The notes under the pieces: model-generated
The model's database searches: none
Seen by the model: the letters and a program-made list of their open reading frames with translations, nothing else
Told to the model about the DNA's origin: nothing
Position numbers and translations under genes: made by a program
Origin: CAVWDI01 sp963793095
GTDB taxonomy: Bacteria; Chloroflexota; Anaerolineae; Anaerolineales; UBA4823
Direction: 5' to 3'
Length of the DNA: 64,000 nt
Assembly: GCA_963793095.1 (NCBI GenBank)
Contig: CAWBYY010000002.1
Location: forward strand, 496,001 to 560,000
In this document: positions 1 to 8,140 of the stretch, one piece after another
Numbering within the stretch: position 1 is the stretch's first letter
Layout: each line of letters starts with the position of its first letter

Positions 1-419
1 AACTCGCTCCTAACCGGCTCCCGGTAATCATAGTAAATGTGCTGATTTCATCGATAATACCAGCATCAAAGAATGTTAATCCAACAGCTGCAACAGGTGA
101 CCCGCTCATAATCAGGTATGCAAATAACCACCCAAACCCAAGGCTGTTTATCGCATTTGAGATAATACTGAGATCGCGAAAAAGAAGGTGTAATGCCGCG
201 TGCCCCGGTTTTCAACAAATCAATTGCTAACACAAAAAGATATAAACTGAGGCCGAAAAGTAAAATCTTACCCAGGCGAATATGGGTTCGCCAGGAAGGT
301 TTCGCCTCAGTGTCGACTGCGAGCTCGGAGATTGCCAGTGCTGGATTTATTTTTTCGGGTGTTAAACTTCCAGATAGTGTTTCTGTTTCTTTTGCCTCCG
401 GGCCATGTGGATTTTCCAA
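1..419 (-). pseudogene. Na+/phosphate cotransporter, N-terminal part, frameshifted and cut by window edge
   Basis: The protein opens with a hydrophilic leader of about 45 residues and then a membrane segment containing LLFGLSLYLFVLAIDLLKTG, as in NptA/PNaS-type Na/Pi symporters, which move phosphate into the cell with sodium. The initial frame runs into unrelated sequence after GITPSFS and stops at 66. The neighbouring frame continues with family-like sequence (NSLGFGWLFAYLIMSGSPVA, then VGLTFFDAGIIDEISTFTM) out through position 1. The switch lies at a run of five A at 179-183, where one base fewer restores the frame. The start is 3 bases from the stop of the upstream binding-protein gene, so it is the last visible gene of the pst operon. 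Members of this family often carry a C-terminal PhoU-like domain; any such part lies outside the window. Confidence 0.75.
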
Positions 420-422
420 GGC

Positions 423-1481
423 TTATTCTCCAGAATCCAAGAGTGTCATGTTTAAATCCAAATCATGCTTCGCTGCAATTTCTTGTTCCCATATTCTTTC
501 TACCAGCTGAGTGTAAGCCTGCGTCCAGCCGCCCAGGTCATCGATTGTGAATGGTTGAATTATAGCTGAAAAATCCTCATGAGATAATTGGGAAGGTCGC
601 ATATGATAACTGGCGAAAATCTGCTGGCTTTCCTCGTCCAGCAGGTAATCCATGAAAGCGTTTACGGCTTCTCTCTCGTTCTTATTCACATTCTCATCAA
701 CGACTACTGCAACATTTTCGGTGATAATGGTTGATTTTGGCAGAATGATTTCCATGGCGACGCCGCGCTCCTGAGCCAGATAAGCATCCTGTTCATATGT
801 TATCAGGGCATCTCCCGCGCCCAATTCAAAAATGGAGATCATCGACCGGGCTGAGTCACCCAGCAATTTTACATTCTCCCAGATTTCACGCAGTTGTTCT
901 CTTGCTGCTTCTTGATTGTTTGATTCAAGCATTGCGCTGCCATATTCTGCTAAAAGTGACCATTCTCCAGCACCCGAACTGCGCGGGTCGGCATGCAATA
1001 GTTGGATTCCAGGTTTTATTAAATCCGCAAATTCAGAAATTTGAAGAGGGTTGCCAGGTCGAGTCACAATTACCATAGGTGAGTATCCGATGATTACCGG
1101 TTGAGTCTTTGACCTGACCATATGGCTGATTTTAAGCCATCGTACATGACGGATATTGCTGAAAATCGCGATATCTGCAGGAGCCCCAAGATCGATTTGC
1201 CCTGCTAAAGAAGCAGATGGACCAAAGACAGCCTCCATTTCAAGTTCCTGACCCGTTTCCGATTCCCAGGCCTGCTCGAAAGCAGGAAGAATCCCTTTAT
1301 TAAGCACTTCTTCCTGAGTACTGAAGGCAAACACTATCAGTTTGATTGGTGGGTGTGAATTAGCAATAATTGCTTGTCGACCGTAGTAAAAAATCACAAG
1401 AAACACCACTACAAACAAAACCCCACTGAAAATTTTAGGCCAAATCTCCCTGTTGAAAATCTGTGACCATAATTGTTTCAT
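423..1481 (-). CDS. sulfate/molybdate-type extracellular solute-binding protein
   Basis: A 352-residue protein with one N-terminal membrane anchor (about residues 15-35) followed by a periplasmic-binding fold of the Sbp/CysP/ModA type. Recognisable segments are IKLIVFAFSTQEEVLNKGILPAFEQ, split over the first strand, GAPADIAIFSN, the hinge region YSPMVIVTRPGNP and DPRSSGAGEW. Such proteins bind oxyanions (sulfate, molybdate, tungstate or phosphate-like) and hand them to an ABC permease. It has no lipobox; the anchor is a plain transmembrane helix. It follows pstB by 15 bases and precedes the Na/Pi symporter by 3 bases, so it is transcribed with the phosphate transporter although its family is not PstS. 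The ligand cannot be read from sequence; phosphate or a competing oxyanion is inferred from context only. Confidence 0.8.
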   Translation of the reverse strand: MKQLWSQIFNREIWPKIFSGVLFVVVFLVIFYYGRQAIIANSHPPIKLIVFAFSTQEEVLNKGILPAFEQAWESETGQELEMEAVFGPSASLAGQIDLGAPADIAIFSNIRHVRWLKISHMVRSKTQPVIIGYSPMVIVTRPGNPLQISEFADLIKPGIQLLHADPRSSGAGEWSLLAEYGSAMLESNNQEAAREQLREIWENVKLLGDSARSMISIFELGAGDALITYEQDAYLAQERGVAMEIILPKSTIITENVAVVVDENVNKNEREAVNAFMDYLLDEESQQIFASYHMRPSQLSHEDFSAIIQPFTIDDLGGWTQAYTQLVERIWEQEIAAKHDLDLNMTLLDSGE

Positions 1482-1496
1482 GGTAATAACCTCCAG

Positions 1497-2279
1497 TTAG
1501 CCAATGTCTCCGGATATATATGCACGAGTCCTTTCGTCCTGAGGTGTATTAAAAATTTTGTATGCTGGACCGCACTCGATTAACTCTCCCATCCAGAGAA
1601 AAATTACATAATCTGCCAGGCGGCGAGCCTGTCTGAGCAGATGGGTGACCAGTACTATGGTGGTATTCTCTTTCAAACTTTTTAAAAGTTCTTCAATTCT
1701 CTGTGCTGAAATAGGATCCAAGGCAGACGTGGGTTCATCGCACAGCAGCACTTCCGGTTCAACCGCTAATGCCCGGGCAAGGCACAGGCGCTGCTGTTGG
1801 CCAGTAGAAAGCTGTGAGGCTGATGAAGATAGTCGACCTTTGACTTCCTCCCATAAGCCGGCGGTTTGCAGATAATTTTCTACATACTTGTCCAGATTCC
1901 GTCCATTCCCTTTATCAAGCACAGAATTTAGACCGTGAATTCGGCGCCCGAAGGCAACGTTTTCATAGATGGACATTGGAAGCGGGAATGGTTTTGGGGC
2001 TAACATGCCTACTTTTGTGCGCACTTCAGTAACATCTACCTCCTGACTGTAGATGTTGACGCCATTCAGCAAAACCCCACCTGCGACCCGAATTCCATCG
2101 ACCTCCTCATGCAGCCTATTAAGGCACTTCAGCAGAGTTGTCTTGCCACACCCGGAAGGTCCAATGACAGCTGTTATCTTGTGTTTCGGTATCTCAGACG
2201 TGATATTTATTAGAGCCTGTTCATCGTTGTACCAGACGTTGAGACCCTGGATTTCTATATGCGGTTTTTCCCCATTCAT
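1497..2279 (-). CDS. pstB: phosphate ABC transporter ATP-binding protein PstB
   Basis: ATPase subunit that powers high-affinity phosphate import through PstA-PstC at the inner face of the membrane. The 260-residue length matches the family. The Walker A motif GPSGCGKTT is at residues 40-48, followed by LKCLNRL, typical of PstB. The ABC signature LSTGQQQRLCLARAL and Walker B LLCDEPTSALDP are complete, and the H-loop region reads VLVTHLLRQARRLADYV. The start lies 5 bases after the pstA stop. All catalytic motifs are intact, so this subunit looks functional. In many bacteria phoU follows pstB; here an unrelated binding-protein gene follows instead. Confidence 0.95.
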   Translation of the reverse strand: MNGEKPHIEIQGLNVWYNDEQALINITSEIPKHKITAVIGPSGCGKTTLLKCLNRLHEEVDGIRVAGGVLLNGVNIYSQEVDVTEVRTKVGMLAPKPFPLPMSIYENVAFGRRIHGLNSVLDKGNGRNLDKYVENYLQTAGLWEEVKGRLSSSASQLSTGQQQRLCLARALAVEPEVLLCDEPTSALDPISAQRIEELLKSLKENTTIVLVTHLLRQARRLADYVIFLWMGELIECGPAYKIFNTPQDERTRAYISGDIG

Positions 2280-2284
2280 GGTAA

Positions 2285-3160
2285 TTAATGTAGGATATGG
2301 GCTGTGAATCGATTGGTCAGCCAGCGTGCAAGAATACTGATTACAAGGACAATTGCTGTTAGTACTATTGCTGAGGCGTAGGCTCTTTCCTGAACAGCTG
2401 GAAAAGGTGTATTGAGTTGGAAAAAGACAGCTAGAGGCAGTGAGGCAGCGGGCCGGAACAGAGAATCAGGCAAACGATCAGTGTAACCGGCGGTAAACAA
2501 AACCGCGGCAGCATCGCCTATGCCCCTCCCAAATGCCAGCAATACTGCAGTCATTAAGCCGGGAGCTGTTTGGTAGGTTATTATTTTAGAAGCGGTTTCA
2601 TACTTTGTGATACCAAGGGAATAAGAAGCTTCTTTTAAAGCAGAAGGAACCATTCCTATGGCTTCGTCCATTCCCCTGACCATTATCGGTAATTCCAGCA
2701 GAGCTAATGCGATAATACCGCCAAGTAGAGACGCTCTTACACCCAGCCACAGCAATATTATGAAACCGAATGCGCCAAACACGATGCTTGGTACACCCCA
2801 CAAAACATCCAGAGCCAAACGAATCCAATAAGCCTTCCTTGATGAGGGAGTTAAAAAGACCTGTAAATAGAGAGCAATGGGAAGGCTCAGAATAATAGCA
2901 AGAAATGTCGCCCCTCCAGCCAGGAAAATGGATCCAACAATCGCATTCAGAATGCCCCCTTCCTCACCCAGGTAGTAACCTCCCTGGGGTGTCTGGGTCA
3001 GCATGGCAAAATTCAAGGCCGGCAAACCTCGCCAGACTATTGTAGCCAATATCAGACCTAAAGTGATCAGTACAGAGGCGGTTGCAAAAAGCATTAGACT
3101 CTTAAAAATTCCTTCTTCGACCTTTGGGGTAATTATCTTCAAAGGATATCTCCTATTCAC
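2285..3160 (-). CDS. pstA: phosphate ABC transporter permease PstA
   Basis: A 291-residue integral membrane protein with about six transmembrane helices; it forms half of the phosphate channel with PstC. The BPD_transp_1 fold is visible, with the PstA-typical stretch ALDVLWGVPSIVFGAFGF and the cytoplasmic coupling (EAA-like) loop KEASYSLGITKYETASKII that docks onto PstB. Its start overlaps the end of pstC by 8 bases, which suggests translational coupling. Length and motif order are normal. The periplasmic loop with LTQTPQGGYYLGEEGGI resembles the TxxPxxxxxxGGI pattern of PstA proteins. Confidence 0.93.
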   Translation of the reverse strand: MNRRYPLKIITPKVEEGIFKSLMLFATASVLITLGLILATIVWRGLPALNFAMLTQTPQGGYYLGEEGGILNAIVGSIFLAGGATFLAIILSLPIALYLQVFLTPSSRKAYWIRLALDVLWGVPSIVFGAFGFIILLWLGVRASLLGGIIALALLELPIMVRGMDEAIGMVPSALKEASYSLGITKYETASKIITYQTAPGLMTAVLLAFGRGIGDAAAVLFTAGYTDRLPDSLFRPAASLPLAVFFQLNTPFPAVQERAYASAIVLTAIVLVISILARWLTNRFTAHILH

Positions 3161-4115
3161 GCTTTAGGAGCTGAACAAGAACCAGTCTTGAAAGAAGGTT
3201 GAAGATAAGAACAATGATCAAAAGGATTAAAGCCCCGGTTAAAAGCGCCGAATCGTATAACGGGATCGACATCATCTCTCCATAATTATTGGCGATAAGA
3301 GCAGTGAGTGGATAAACCGGGTCAAAAATGGAGCGGGGAATAAGGGGTACATTTCCGGCGACCATCATCACTGCCATTGTCTCGCCGAAAGCTCTTGAGA
3401 ATCCGAGCATTACGGCAGCAACAATTCCCAACCTGGCGCGGCGCATAACCACGCGCCTGGTTGTCTGCCAACGCGTAGCGCCGAGGGTTAATGATGCTTC
3501 CCGCAAACCTTGTGGCACAGCGCTGATCACTTCTTCTGTCAAAGCGATAATAATTGGAAAGACCATTACAGCCAAAACCAGACTGCCTGCCAATAAACTG
3601 AATCCTGTAGGATTGTTATTTTGGAAAAGCGGAAGAAAACCCAACCACTGGTCCATAGTTGGCCCGAGAAAATTCCTGATGAAAGGCACAATGATGAGCA
3701 TACCCCACACCCCAAAAATTACCGATGGTATCCCTGCCAGAATATCGATAAATGATTTGATAACTGATCGAATTCGTTGTGGAGAATATTCCGCCAGATA
3801 AATGGCAGTTAAAATGGAGGGGGGAATGGAAATGATCATTGCCAAAGCTGTAATCCACAATGTGCCAGCAATAAATGATAAAAAACCAAAAGCGTTTTTC
3901 ATTGGCTGCCAGGTTGAGGAGAAGAGCAGTTCCCCCAAAGGTTTAGCCTCAAGAATTGGCATGGCGCGAATATACAAAGCAGCGATAATTAATGGCACTA
4001 ACATCGTCGCCAGAAGGGTTAAGAAACCCATCCCTGTTCTTGCCAACCGGTTCTTATTCTTACGCCTTTTCAGGACAAGAACAGCCAGTTCTTCACCTGT
4101 AATCCCGGCTGACAT
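3153..4115 (-). CDS. pstC: phosphate ABC transporter permease PstC
   Basis: A 320-residue membrane permease and partner of PstA in phosphate import. After a short basic cytoplasmic start (KRRKNKNRLARTG) come about six helices. The PstC-like core IDILAGIPSVIFGVWGMLIIVPFI is followed by the coupling loop LREASLTLGATRWQTTRRVV. The segment GFSRAFGETMAVMMVAGN is a strong PstC signature. The gene starts directly after the pstS stop and overlaps pstA by 8 bases. Nothing in it looks damaged, unlike its upstream neighbour pstS. Confidence 0.94.
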   Translation of the reverse strand: MSAGITGEELAVLVLKRRKNKNRLARTGMGFLTLLATMLVPLIIAALYIRAMPILEAKPLGELLFSSTWQPMKNAFGFLSFIAGTLWITALAMIISIPPSILTAIYLAEYSPQRIRSVIKSFIDILAGIPSVIFGVWGMLIIVPFIRNFLGPTMDQWLGFLPLFQNNNPTGFSLLAGSLVLAVMVFPIIIALTEEVISAVPQGLREASLTLGATRWQTTRRVVMRRARLGIVAAVMLGFSRAFGETMAVMMVAGNVPLIPRSIFDPVYPLTALIANNYGEMMSIPLYDSALLTGALILLIIVLIFNLLSRLVLVQLLKRE

Positions 4116-4116
4116 G

Positions 4117-5086
4117 TCAATCGAGTTTGATCAGTTCTTCTTCAAGCCTGACTTCTGGCAGAGTGATATAGCCTGCTTCATCCACAAAATTTTGACCATC
4201 ACCCAGGATCCAGTAGACAAAGTCTTTTACTAACCCGGTTGGCTTGCTGTTCATTACCAGGTTAAGTTCGCGGGCTGGGGGAGAAGGGTACTGCCCGGAT
4301 GCGACCGCAGAAACCGCCTCTTGCTTGGAATTAAATATTTCACTTGGATCTGCTTTCCCATTGTTATTTACATCAACTGGTATCACCCGCGTGTCCTGGA
4401 TTGGTTTTCCTGTTTGCATGTCATAGATGTAGTTCAGGTTGTTGTAACCAATCGCAAAGGGGTCCTTAATCACTGCGTCTAACAGTCCTGGATCGCCATA
4501 TACTCCAACGCCTGACAGATCTTCCTGCAATGCTCCCAGGTACTCAGCCCAGGTTGCAGCCGCGCCGCAAGCGTCGGAACGGGTGAAAATGTGGATCTGA
4601 TCTGTGATTTCGGGCCGCCCAACCACCTCTCCCCAGTTTGTTATTTCGCCTGTAACAAATATTTTTGAAAATATCTCGCTTGTTGCGCCTTTCTGATTTA
4701 TAGTTTCCCAAACAGGATTGTTTCTATTTATGGTAGGGAAAACAGCGTCCTTGGTTACAGACACCCAGAAAGCCCCTTTTTCTATCTCCTCGGGATAGAT
4801 TTCCCGGGAGACCATTCCAATGTCAACCGCTCCTGCCAGAGCGTCGGCCATACCCTTTCCTGCTCCTCCCGCGGAAATATCGAACATAACATCAGGGTGA
4901 AGTTTTTGATATTCCTCACTCCACCTGATCATCATCGGGTAAAGCGCCCAGGCGCCTGAGATTGTGATAATTCCCTCTCCTGTCGGACATATTTCTATTT
5001 GGGGAATTCTGTGTTTGGCAGGAACTCATAAACAGGACGGAAGTAAAATAGACTGCAGTAATTACTACTATTAATAGATTTTTCAT
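4117..5086 (-). pseudogene. pstS: phosphate-binding lipoprotein PstS, interrupted by one frameshift
   Basis: Extracytoplasmic phosphate-binding protein feeding PstABC. The start at 5086 has an AAAGG ribosome-binding site and a lipoprotein signal peptide ending in the lipobox SSC at about residue 21. The frame then fails: it stops at 4916, while the mature protein continues in the next frame with IITISGAWALYPMMIRWSEE and then ISAGGAGKGMADALAGAVDIGMVSR, split here for length; both are PstS phosphate-site regions. The switch must lie between about 4975 and 5015, close to a four-base homopolymer (GGGG on the plus strand), and is equivalent to one extra base. The 272-residue downstream part (4117-4935) covers nearly the whole binding fold and contains PVWETINQ and FTRSDACGAAATW. 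It is either an assembly indel or a real null allele; an intact operon around it favours an indel. Confidence 0.85.
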
Positions 5087-5338
5087 ATAACCTTTAGTCT
5101 CCGATAGGATAAATTGATTGTTGTGTTCGGGAACCATTGAAAAAATTGAATATTCACTACCTTGCAATCATTGAAGAGTTTTTTACAAATCTGAATACAA
5201 ACCGAAATGATTGGCCAGGTAATCAATCCATATGGCATCAAGCTCCCAATGTTGAAGCAGTTTTGTTAGGAAAAATGACCAATTCGTTTAATCTTAATAA
5301 ACTCATCACCAGATTTGCCGAATCCGCCGCAGTGTTTC
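5087..5338. other. spacer between leader gene and pstS
   Basis: About 250 bases between the small leader gene and pstS on the minus strand. I find no ORF with a convincing ribosome-binding site and no clear hairpin terminator, so the leader gene and pstS could share a transcript. The sequence is AT-rich. A processing site or a second promoter here cannot be excluded. Confidence 0.4.
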
Positions 5339-5569
5339 CTATTTATATTGAATCTTTCCCATAAAGCTTGCTCTTGATTCCAGTTCTGCAAGTTTCAAAG
5401 AAACATGGGAACAGGCTTCTGTCATTATTCTTTTTACTTGAATTGCAGGCAGCATCCGGATATCTTCCATCTGGTAACCCTTGCTGGAGAGAAAATCCTG
5501 GATGTATTTCCACTCAAGTGATGAATGTAATCCCATTGATAAACCGGTTGCGGAAGCCAATGTAGACAT
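5339..5569 (-). CDS. small conserved-looking protein at the head of the pst operon
   Basis: A 76-residue soluble protein of unknown function. It is preceded by an almost perfect Shine-Dalgarno sequence (AAAGGAGGTGACC, ending 1 base before the ATG), the strongest in this part of the window, so translation is likely. The sequence is helical and charged: EWKYIQDFLSSKGYQMEDIR, a Leu-Pro turn, then EACSHVSLKLAELESRA. There is no signal peptide, membrane segment or cysteine pair. It lies between the Pho-box repeat and pstS, so it would be the first product made when the operon is induced. I do not recognise a named family. A regulatory or adaptor role in phosphate starvation is only an inference from position. 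Confidence 0.7.
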   Translation of the reverse strand: MSTLASATGLSMGLHSSLEWKYIQDFLSSKGYQMEDIRMLPAIQVKRIMTEACSHVSLKLAELESRASFMGKIQYK

Positions 5570-5683
5570 CGGTCACCTCCTTTTATGTAAAAACTGATTT
5601 ACCAATAAAGAAGATCTCGGTCCTGAATGGTCTCGGATATATGCTTGCTGATATTAACTTAACAAATGCAGGTGATAAACCTC

Positions 5684-5712
5684 GTAACAGACATGTAACA
5701 GTCCTGTAACAA
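5684..5712 (-). promoter_or_regulatory. triple Pho-box-like direct repeat
   Basis: On the minus strand three 7-base units read TTGTTAC, CTGTTAC and CTGTTAC, beginning exactly 11 bases apart (plus-strand positions 5706-5712, 5695-5701 and 5684-5690) with 4-base spacers. PhoB/PhoP-type response regulators bind direct repeats with this 11-base period (E. coli CTGTCAT-N4-CTGTCAT; Bacillus TTAACA repeats). The site faces the pst operon and is about 115 bases upstream of the leader gene start. It also lies in the shared intergenic region with the plus-strand CapA-like gene. The repeat is directly visible; phosphate control is inferred from family knowledge and context. Confidence 0.7.
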
Positions 5713-5908
5713 ATGAAATACAGGGTTAGCCTGGTAAAACTCAGCAGACAGGGGGATTTCCGGTTGTTTTTGTTTAATAACACCCTTATACATTCTTGTT
5801 TGATCGGACTGTTGCCTGTTCTGGGATTAGATTTGAATCAGGAGGAAGAGGTCAAACCCATTCCAGTTATTTTTGTTTTCTGGAAGGTATTATGAGATAA
5901 TCTTTCCG

Positions 5909-7498
5909 ATGCGGCCCTTTATGTTATGCATGGTTGTTTTTCTCGTTGCCTCCGGGTGTGAAACGAAAGTTTATAAACAAACAGGTGAGGTTACATCACC
6001 TGTCAATAGAAATATCCAAAAGGTTGGCTTGTATGTCGATCCCGATCTCCCTGAAAAATTAAGCAATAGTGTTCAATACCCGCCCGGATTTTTCAAGTCT
6101 GAAAGTCAGGAAACGGTGGATTTTAAACTTGCCATCAGCGATGTACGTCCGGTGAGCACATGGATATACGCGCTTGTTGCCCCATTTCCAACTGTGGAGG
6201 ATGGTATTTCACTCGAAGAATTAATGAATACCTGGGAGGGGAAGCAGGGTGGAGACCCTCTGCTGTTGGATGAAAGTACATTGAATGTGTTTACAAAAGT
6301 TTGGGGTGAACCGGGAGATGGGGGTTTAAAGATCATTGCCAGGGAGGATTTACTCGATTATGCATGGTCTAATCAGCCTTCCAGAGCGCTGTTGTCTTTC
6401 GAGGATTTAGAACCGCGCTGGAAGGTGCTGGAAATCGATGGTCAAAAACCAATTGATAAAAACTTTGATGCGAGCAGATATCCTTTGAAGATCCCGGTTT
6501 CCCTGGAAGGGGAGGATCAGGCTGCTGAGGCGATTATCTCGGTCTACGGGGAAGAACTGCTCCCAAAAAGTAACCGGGAGGAGTATAAATTATCCGATCT
6601 GGCAATGACCGGGGTGACCGCACTGGTGCGTGCGACTGCCTTCACAATGGAAAATGAGGGAGTCCTGTATCCAGGGAAAGATATCAGGGATTGGCTGCGC
6701 TCGGCGGATTTAACCCATATCAGCAATGAAGTTTCGTTCGCTGACGACTGCCCATATCCAAATCCGGTTCAGCAGGGGGTTCAATTCTGCAGCGACCCGG
6801 ATTATATTAAATTACTTGAAGATGTCGGTGCGGATATTGTTGAATTGAGCGGCGATCACATCGGGGATTGGGGGGAAGTTGCAGTGCATCAGACCCTCGA
6901 AATGTACCGAACACAAGGTTGGGAAACATATGCAGGCGGGGCAAATTTAATGGAGAGCCGCAATCCGGTAAGGATCGAGGTCAGGGGAAATCGGATTGCC
7001 TTTATTGGCTGCAACGCAAAAGATAGTGGTTTCACTCCTTCCAGCCATGATTCACCTGGAGCGTCATCCTGTACAGGATCCTGGATGCAGGAACAAATAT
7101 CACAGTTGAAAGAAGATGGATACCTGCCGGTTGTGACGTTTCAGCACAATGAATATTACACATACGAGGCTCAACCAGATCAAATTGAAGATTTTAGGGA
7201 GATGGCTGATTCCGGCGCGGTGATCGTCTCTGGAAGCCAGGCGCACCAGCCGCAGACTTTTGAATTTTATGATAGCGCCTTTATCCATTACGGCCTGGGT
7301 AACCTGTTTTTTGACCAGTATGACCTCAATCCTGCCACCCGCCAGGGGTTTATTGACCGGCATGTGTTCTATGCGGGAAAACACATCAGCACAGAACTGC
7401 TGACGATCGTCTTTATGGATTATGCCCGCCCAAGACCGATGAATGCAGGTGAACGCAGGGAATTGCTGGAAAAGGTATTCGCTGCCAGCCGGTGGTGA
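5909..7498 (+). CDS. CapA-family (poly-gamma-glutamate-type) lipoprotein
   Basis: A predicted lipoprotein of 529 residues. I place the start at 5909 because it opens a signal peptide (MRPFMLCMVVFLVASGC) with a lipobox Cys at residue 17; the frame is open 36 bases further upstream. The C-terminal half is the PGA_cap/CapA metallophosphoesterase-like fold: HISNEVSFADDCPYPNP, DIVELSGDHIGDWGE, RIAFIGCNAKD, VVTFQHNEYYTYE and GSQAHQPQTFEFYDSAFIHY, with a string of His/Asp/Asn residues suitable for metal ions. The N-terminal 200 residues are a less conserved extracellular module. CapA homologues take part in capsule polymer handling or act as surface phosphoesterases. Being divergent from pst across a Pho-box, a phosphate-scavenging role is possible but unproven. 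Confidence 0.8.
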   Translation: MRPFMLCMVVFLVASGCETKVYKQTGEVTSPVNRNIQKVGLYVDPDLPEKLSNSVQYPPGFFKSESQETVDFKLAISDVRPVSTWIYALVAPFPTVEDGISLEELMNTWEGKQGGDPLLLDESTLNVFTKVWGEPGDGGLKIIAREDLLDYAWSNQPSRALLSFEDLEPRWKVLEIDGQKPIDKNFDASRYPLKIPVSLEGEDQAAEAIISVYGEELLPKSNREEYKLSDLAMTGVTALVRATAFTMENEGVLYPGKDIRDWLRSADLTHISNEVSFADDCPYPNPVQQGVQFCSDPDYIKLLEDVGADIVELSGDHIGDWGEVAVHQTLEMYRTQGWETYAGGANLMESRNPVRIEVRGNRIAFIGCNAKDSGFTPSSHDSPGASSCTGSWMQEQISQLKEDGYLPVVTFQHNEYYTYEAQPDQIEDFREMADSGAVIVSGSQAHQPQTFEFYDSAFIHYGLGNLFFDQYDLNPATRQGFIDRHVFYAGKHISTELLTIVFMDYARPRPMNAGERRELLEKVFAASRW

Positions 7499-7554
7499 AA
7501 ACTTATTTTTGAAAACTCCTGTATACTTGATTATCTTCACAAAGAGGAGCAAAC

Positions 7555-8109
7555 ATGGGCTTAAAACCGGACCACTGGATTCAAAAAATGGTGAAAGAAC
7601 ACAGGATGATCGAACCGTATGCCGACCGTCAGATTCGTGAGGGTGTGATTTCATTCGGTGTGTCCTCTTACGGGTATGATATCCGGGTTGCGGACGAGTT
7701 TAAGATCTTTACGAATGTCTATTCAAAAATCGTTGATCCGAAAGAATTTGCCACCGAGTCGATGGTCGACTATAAAGGAGATGTTTGTATTATCCCGCCC
7801 AATTCGTTTGCGCTGGCGCGGACGATTGAGTACTTCCGGATCCCTCGCAGCGTACTCACTGTATGTGTGGGGAAATCTACCTACGCACGCTGCGGGATTA
7901 TCGTCAATGTGACCCCTTTTGAGCCCGAATGGGAAGGTTTTGTGACCCTGGAAATATCCAATACCACCCCGCTGCCAGCCAAAATTTATGCTAACGAGGG
8001 GATCGCCCAGGTGTTGTTCTTTGAAGCGGATGAGGAATGTGAGGTTTCCTACGCCGATAAGAAGGGAAAATACCAGAAGCAGGTGGAGATTGTCCTTCCG
8101 AAAATATAA
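7555..8109 (+). CDS. dcd: dCTP deaminase
   Basis: Converts dCTP to dUTP (and ammonia) in the supply of dTMP; cytosolic homotrimer. The 184-residue length fits. Family motifs are SFGVSSYGYDIRV near the N-terminus, VGKSTYARCGIIVNVTPFEP with the triphosphate-binding Ser/Arg, and GFVTLEISNTTPLPAKIYA containing the catalytic Glu. The ribosome-binding site AGAGGAG lies 7 bases before the ATG. Whether it is mono-functional or also hydrolyses dUTP cannot be decided from the motifs alone. It stands alone between the CapA-like gene and a convergent aminotransferase gene. Confidence 0.95.
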   Translation: MGLKPDHWIQKMVKEHRMIEPYADRQIREGVISFGVSSYGYDIRVADEFKIFTNVYSKIVDPKEFATESMVDYKGDVCIIPPNSFALARTIEYFRIPRSVLTVCVGKSTYARCGIIVNVTPFEPEWEGFVTLEISNTTPLPAKIYANEGIAQVLFFEADEECEVSYADKKGKYQKQVEIVLPKI

Positions 8110-8140
8110 CTCTTCGAAAATGCCAGTAGGAAAAATCGGA

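Noticed and set aside
179..183. Programmed ribosomal frameshift in the Na/Pi symporter
   Set aside because: No slippery heptamer with downstream pseudoknot visible, and the same word in the ABC-2 permease needs a shift in the other direction; an indel error is simpler.
39..230. 63-codon plus-strand frame at the left edge
   Set aside because: Antisense to the Na/Pi symporter, whose conserved sequence runs through the same bases.
7522..7527. TATACT as -10 box of dcd
   Set aside because: TTGAAA is far too close (about 8 bases) and no other -35 fits; not strong enough to list.
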